This document shows, in pieces, positions 62,034-64,000 of a stretch of DNA of 64,000 nucleotides; positions within the stretch are counted from its first letter, which is position 1; each line of letters starts with the position of its first letter. Source of the DNA: UKL13-3 sp943369665 (lineage in GTDB: Bacteria > Bacteroidota > Bacteroidia > UKL13-3); assembly GCA_943369665.1 (NCBI GenBank), contig CALRNX020000012.1, positions 72,280-136,279 on the forward strand, read 5' to 3'. Below the pieces are notes generated by a model that was given only the letters and a program-made list of their open reading frames with translations, did not search any database and was not told the origin of the DNA. The translations under genes were made by a program, and so were the position numbers.

Positions 62034-64000
62034 TTAGTGCATTACCACAAGTTTTACCTGAGTTGATTTTTCCCCAACAGCAACACGTACGAAGTACATA
62101 CCATTTTGAAGTGCAGCAGTTGGCAATTCTATTTCCTGAATGCCATTTCCTGTTCCTTTTTCACTTAACGTACTTACCGTTTTTCCTTGCATATCCACGA
62201 TCGAAATGTTTACTTCTTCGGTTGTGTTCAAGTGCATTGAAAGGAGCGTGTTTTCCTCGGTAGGATTTGGATATAGTTTTACCAATGCATCAAGTGATGT
62301 TTCACTCAACCCAACATGTTTGATACGTACTGCTTTGATGTTAAATGTTTGTGAAGCTTGTAAAGAGTCGCCTGTTTTGTATGAACGTACAGTCCATATC
62401 AGATTGGCTGAATCACCTTCGGCAATTGATTTTGACGATAACAAATTGTCAATATCACCGTAGGTTAACGTCAACGAACTATCCGTACCACTTACATTTG
62501 ATGGTAAAACCATCCAAGGATTGCTAAAGTTACCGGTGGCTGTATCAATAAACCATTTATAGCTGGTAGCATTTGCCGATTTCGTCCAATTAATGAGAAT
62601 TGGTGTAGTTGCATTTTGTTCAACTTCTATTCTTGAATTATCCGAAGGAGATACAAGATTAAATGCTCCAAGCAATACCGGAAGTGGGTCTGCTTCACGC
62701 ACTACTAATAAGTTGTTTGTTTGTGCTGCCATCATTGAGTCTGTTCCTAAGTAAGCATACACGGTCCATTTCAATAATACAGAATCACCTTTTGCGATTC
62801 CTTTTTTTGCAACAAGTGTATCAAACTCGTTGTACAAATAGGTAAATGTACTATCTGTGCCAGCAATTGTTGATTGCAACCATGGATTGCTGAACGTACC
62901 TGCAGATGATGTTAAGAATAATTTATACGAAGTGGCGTTACCTGTTTTTGTCCAGCTAAAGTTAACAGGCGTTGTGTTTGATACTTTGGTTACAATGCGT
63001 GTATTGTTTGTAGGTGTAACCAAACTCACCGAAGTTAATTGTGGAATGATCTCGTATTTGCGAACACCTTGCAATTGGTATCCCAAGGTACAACCACTTG
63101 TTGGTGATGCACAGAATTGGATCAGGGTTCCTTCAAATGTGAACGGTCCTTTTGGCACAGCTACACCCGGTGCATCATCTATTTCTGTGTCAGCAGCAGC
63201 AATTACACGCAACAACATTGTATCGCCTGGAGTAGCTCCATCCCAAATGGTATTGTTTGTGCTTGCAGCAAATTTTCCTGTTACTGCAGTCTGTAAATTA
63301 ACCACACGCACCAATTGACTTTCATATTGTTCGCCATTTTGGTTCAGTTGTTTTAAGGTTAATAATTTAGCTGGAGGTAATGCCTGGTTTCTTGCCAATA
63401 CGGTTACCCTTGAGTTTTCTCTGAAAGCCCCGGTAGCAATAGCAATTTGAGAATAGTTGTTAAACTCTCCTCTGCCACCCACTACTTCAACCAAGTCGCC
63501 TTCTTTAATACCACCGCTAACAATTGAATCAACCATTGTACCACTTGACTGACGCACGCCAATAGCACCTGTAGAATCTTGGATGTAGATGAAACGTCCC
63601 CATGCGCGGGTTACAATTCCTCTTACTTTTACAGTATCGGTTGGAGCTATAGCACGTGCCGCAGCAATTGTTTTTAATGCAATGCCATTTGCTGTACTTG
63701 GGTTAAACAATTTTAGCAATTGTCCACCTTCAACCAATTCGCCCGGTATTGAATAATGAGCTTGGTCAACAACCAAGAAATTACCTGCACCCAAAATATC
63801 TTGTGCATCAATAATACCCGAAGCTTCTTCATCTATTGTCAGGAAGTTTTCGCGACCGGTGATAAAACGAGAAGAATCATGGGAAGCTATTAGTTCAATT
63901 TTATCAGTAGCAATAGTGTACTGCCATGTTTTAGCTAAGTGTAATTGTCCTCCTGGATCTTCTTGTATAAGCACATGACCAAAATTATCAATGGTTAAGT
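62034..64000 (-). CDS. PhoX-like (DUF839) secreted protein with SusE-like and T9SS domains, 3' part
   Basis: The frame stays open to the window edge (a GTG at 63972-63974 is only internal), so the start is outside. The first visible residues, LTIDNFGHVLIQEDPGG and DAQDILGAGNFLVVDQAHYS, are the C-terminal part of a PhoX/DUF839-type phosphatase propeller. Next comes an OB-like domain (VKVRGIVTRAWGRFIYIQDS, about 120-300 of the visible part). Two repeated SusE/F-like domains follow (VTPTNNTRI ... SWTKTGNATSYKLFL and VSPSDNSRI ... NWTKSANATSYKWFI). A T9SS type A sorting domain ends the protein (KLYPNPTEENTLL ... GMYFVRVAVGEKSTQVKLVV). It should be a surface or secreted phosphatase-like enzyme. 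Confidence 0.85.
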   Translation of the reverse strand, partial: LTIDNFGHVLIQEDPGGQLHLAKTWQYTIATDKIELIASHDSSRFITGRENFLTIDEEASGIIDAQDILGAGNFLVVDQAHYSIPGELVEGGQLLKLFNPSTANGIALKTIAAARAIAPTDTVKVRGIVTRAWGRFIYIQDSTGAIGVRQSSGTMVDSIVSGGIKEGDLVEVVGGRGEFNNYSQIAIATGAFRENSRVTVLARNQALPPAKLLTLKQLNQNGEQYESQLVRVVNLQTAVTGKFAASTNNTIWDGATPGDTMLLRVIAAADTEIDDAPGVAVPKGPFTFEGTLIQFCASPTSGCTLGYQLQGVRKYEIIPQLTSVSLVTPTNNTRIVTKVSNTTPVNFSWTKTGNATSYKLFLTSSAGTFSNPWLQSTIAGTDSTFTYLYNEFDTLVAKKGIAKGDSVLLKWTVYAYLGTDSMMAAQTNNLLVVREADPLPVLLGAFNLVSPSDNSRIEVEQNATTPILINWTKSANATSYKWFIDTATGNFSNPWMVLPSNVSGTDSSLTLTYGDIDNLLSSKSIAEGDSANLIWTVRSYKTGDSLQASQTFNIKAVRIKHVGLSETSLDALVKLYPNPTEENTLLSMHLNTTEEVNISIVDMQGKTVSTLSEKGTGNGIQEIELPTAALQNGMYFVRVAVGEKSTQVKLVVMH

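Noticed and set aside
63972..63974. GTG as the start of the last gene
   Set aside because: The frame stays open on both sides of it to the window edge and codes family sequence upstream (LTIDNFGHVLIQEDPGG), so the start lies outside the window.

Overview
The window is a typical chromosomal stretch of a Bacteroidota bacterium (Flavobacteriia/Chitinophagia/Sphingobacteriia-like; genus not resolvable by reading). The evidence is a GldN/PorN gliding and type IX secretion (T9SS) protein, at least three secreted proteins with C-terminal T9SS sorting domains, TAnnTTTG-type -7 promoter elements, an RelA/SpoT bifunctional enzyme, a SecA of the long Bacteroidota type, LytTR/LytS two-component signalling with a TPR sensor, and moderately AT-rich DNA. 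I see no prophage, transposase, rRNA or CRISPR. One tRNA, Leu(UAG), is present.

Layout. 1-3.0 kb: 3' end of dtd, a lone gldN, trigger factor and tRNA-Leu. 3.1-7.4 kb: stringent response enzyme, Fur-family repressor and purA. 7.5-18.8 kb: one giant minus-strand gene (3768 aa), a five-module parallel beta-helix surface protein with a T9SS tail. 19-25.1 kb: a tight minus-strand cluster topA, SirB1-like protein, sensor kinase and LytTR regulator. 25.4-31 kb: secreted M43 metalloprotease, then the aroB-aroA-aroC operon. 31.1-37.3 kb: proline dehydrogenase, membrane protein, parA-parB with a split parS-like site, and a WD40 gene and a phosphopantetheinyl transferase that share a start site head to head. 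37.4-43.3 kb: TonB-dependent receptor with a clear promoter and a palindromic operator candidate, TMEM175-like channel, FAH-family hydrolase, a frameshifted four-helix-bundle gene, SPOR protein and deoC. 43.3-53.1 kb: secA, two paralogous outer-membrane proteins, an ECF sigma factor with its putative anti-sigma factor, metF, a four-copy hairpin repeat array, a GIY-YIG nuclease and a Gdx/SugE-type SMR exporter. 53.2-64 kb: HHH-barrel and PorV/PorQ-like outer-membrane pair, a membrane pyrophosphatase with a very unusual 19-cysteine tail, a lipoprotein, a cytochrome pair, and the 3' part of a PhoX-like secreted protein.

How it fits together. Most genes are housekeeping (translation quality, stringent response, purine and aromatic synthesis, folate, secretion, segregation). 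Superimposed is a cell-envelope layer: Sec export (SecA), outer-membrane T9SS parts (GldN, PorV/PorQ-like) and T9SS cargo (giant adhesin-like protein, M43 protease, PhoX-like protein).

The observations I would look at first are: the Cys-rich extension fused to the ion-pumping pyrophosphatase; low-complexity 'phrase' repeats, including a 7-bp tandem repeat, inside the coding sequence of aroA and in several intergenic gaps; and a tandem array of REP-like hairpins directly in front of a GIY-YIG nuclease gene, which may be a repeat/nuclease pair.
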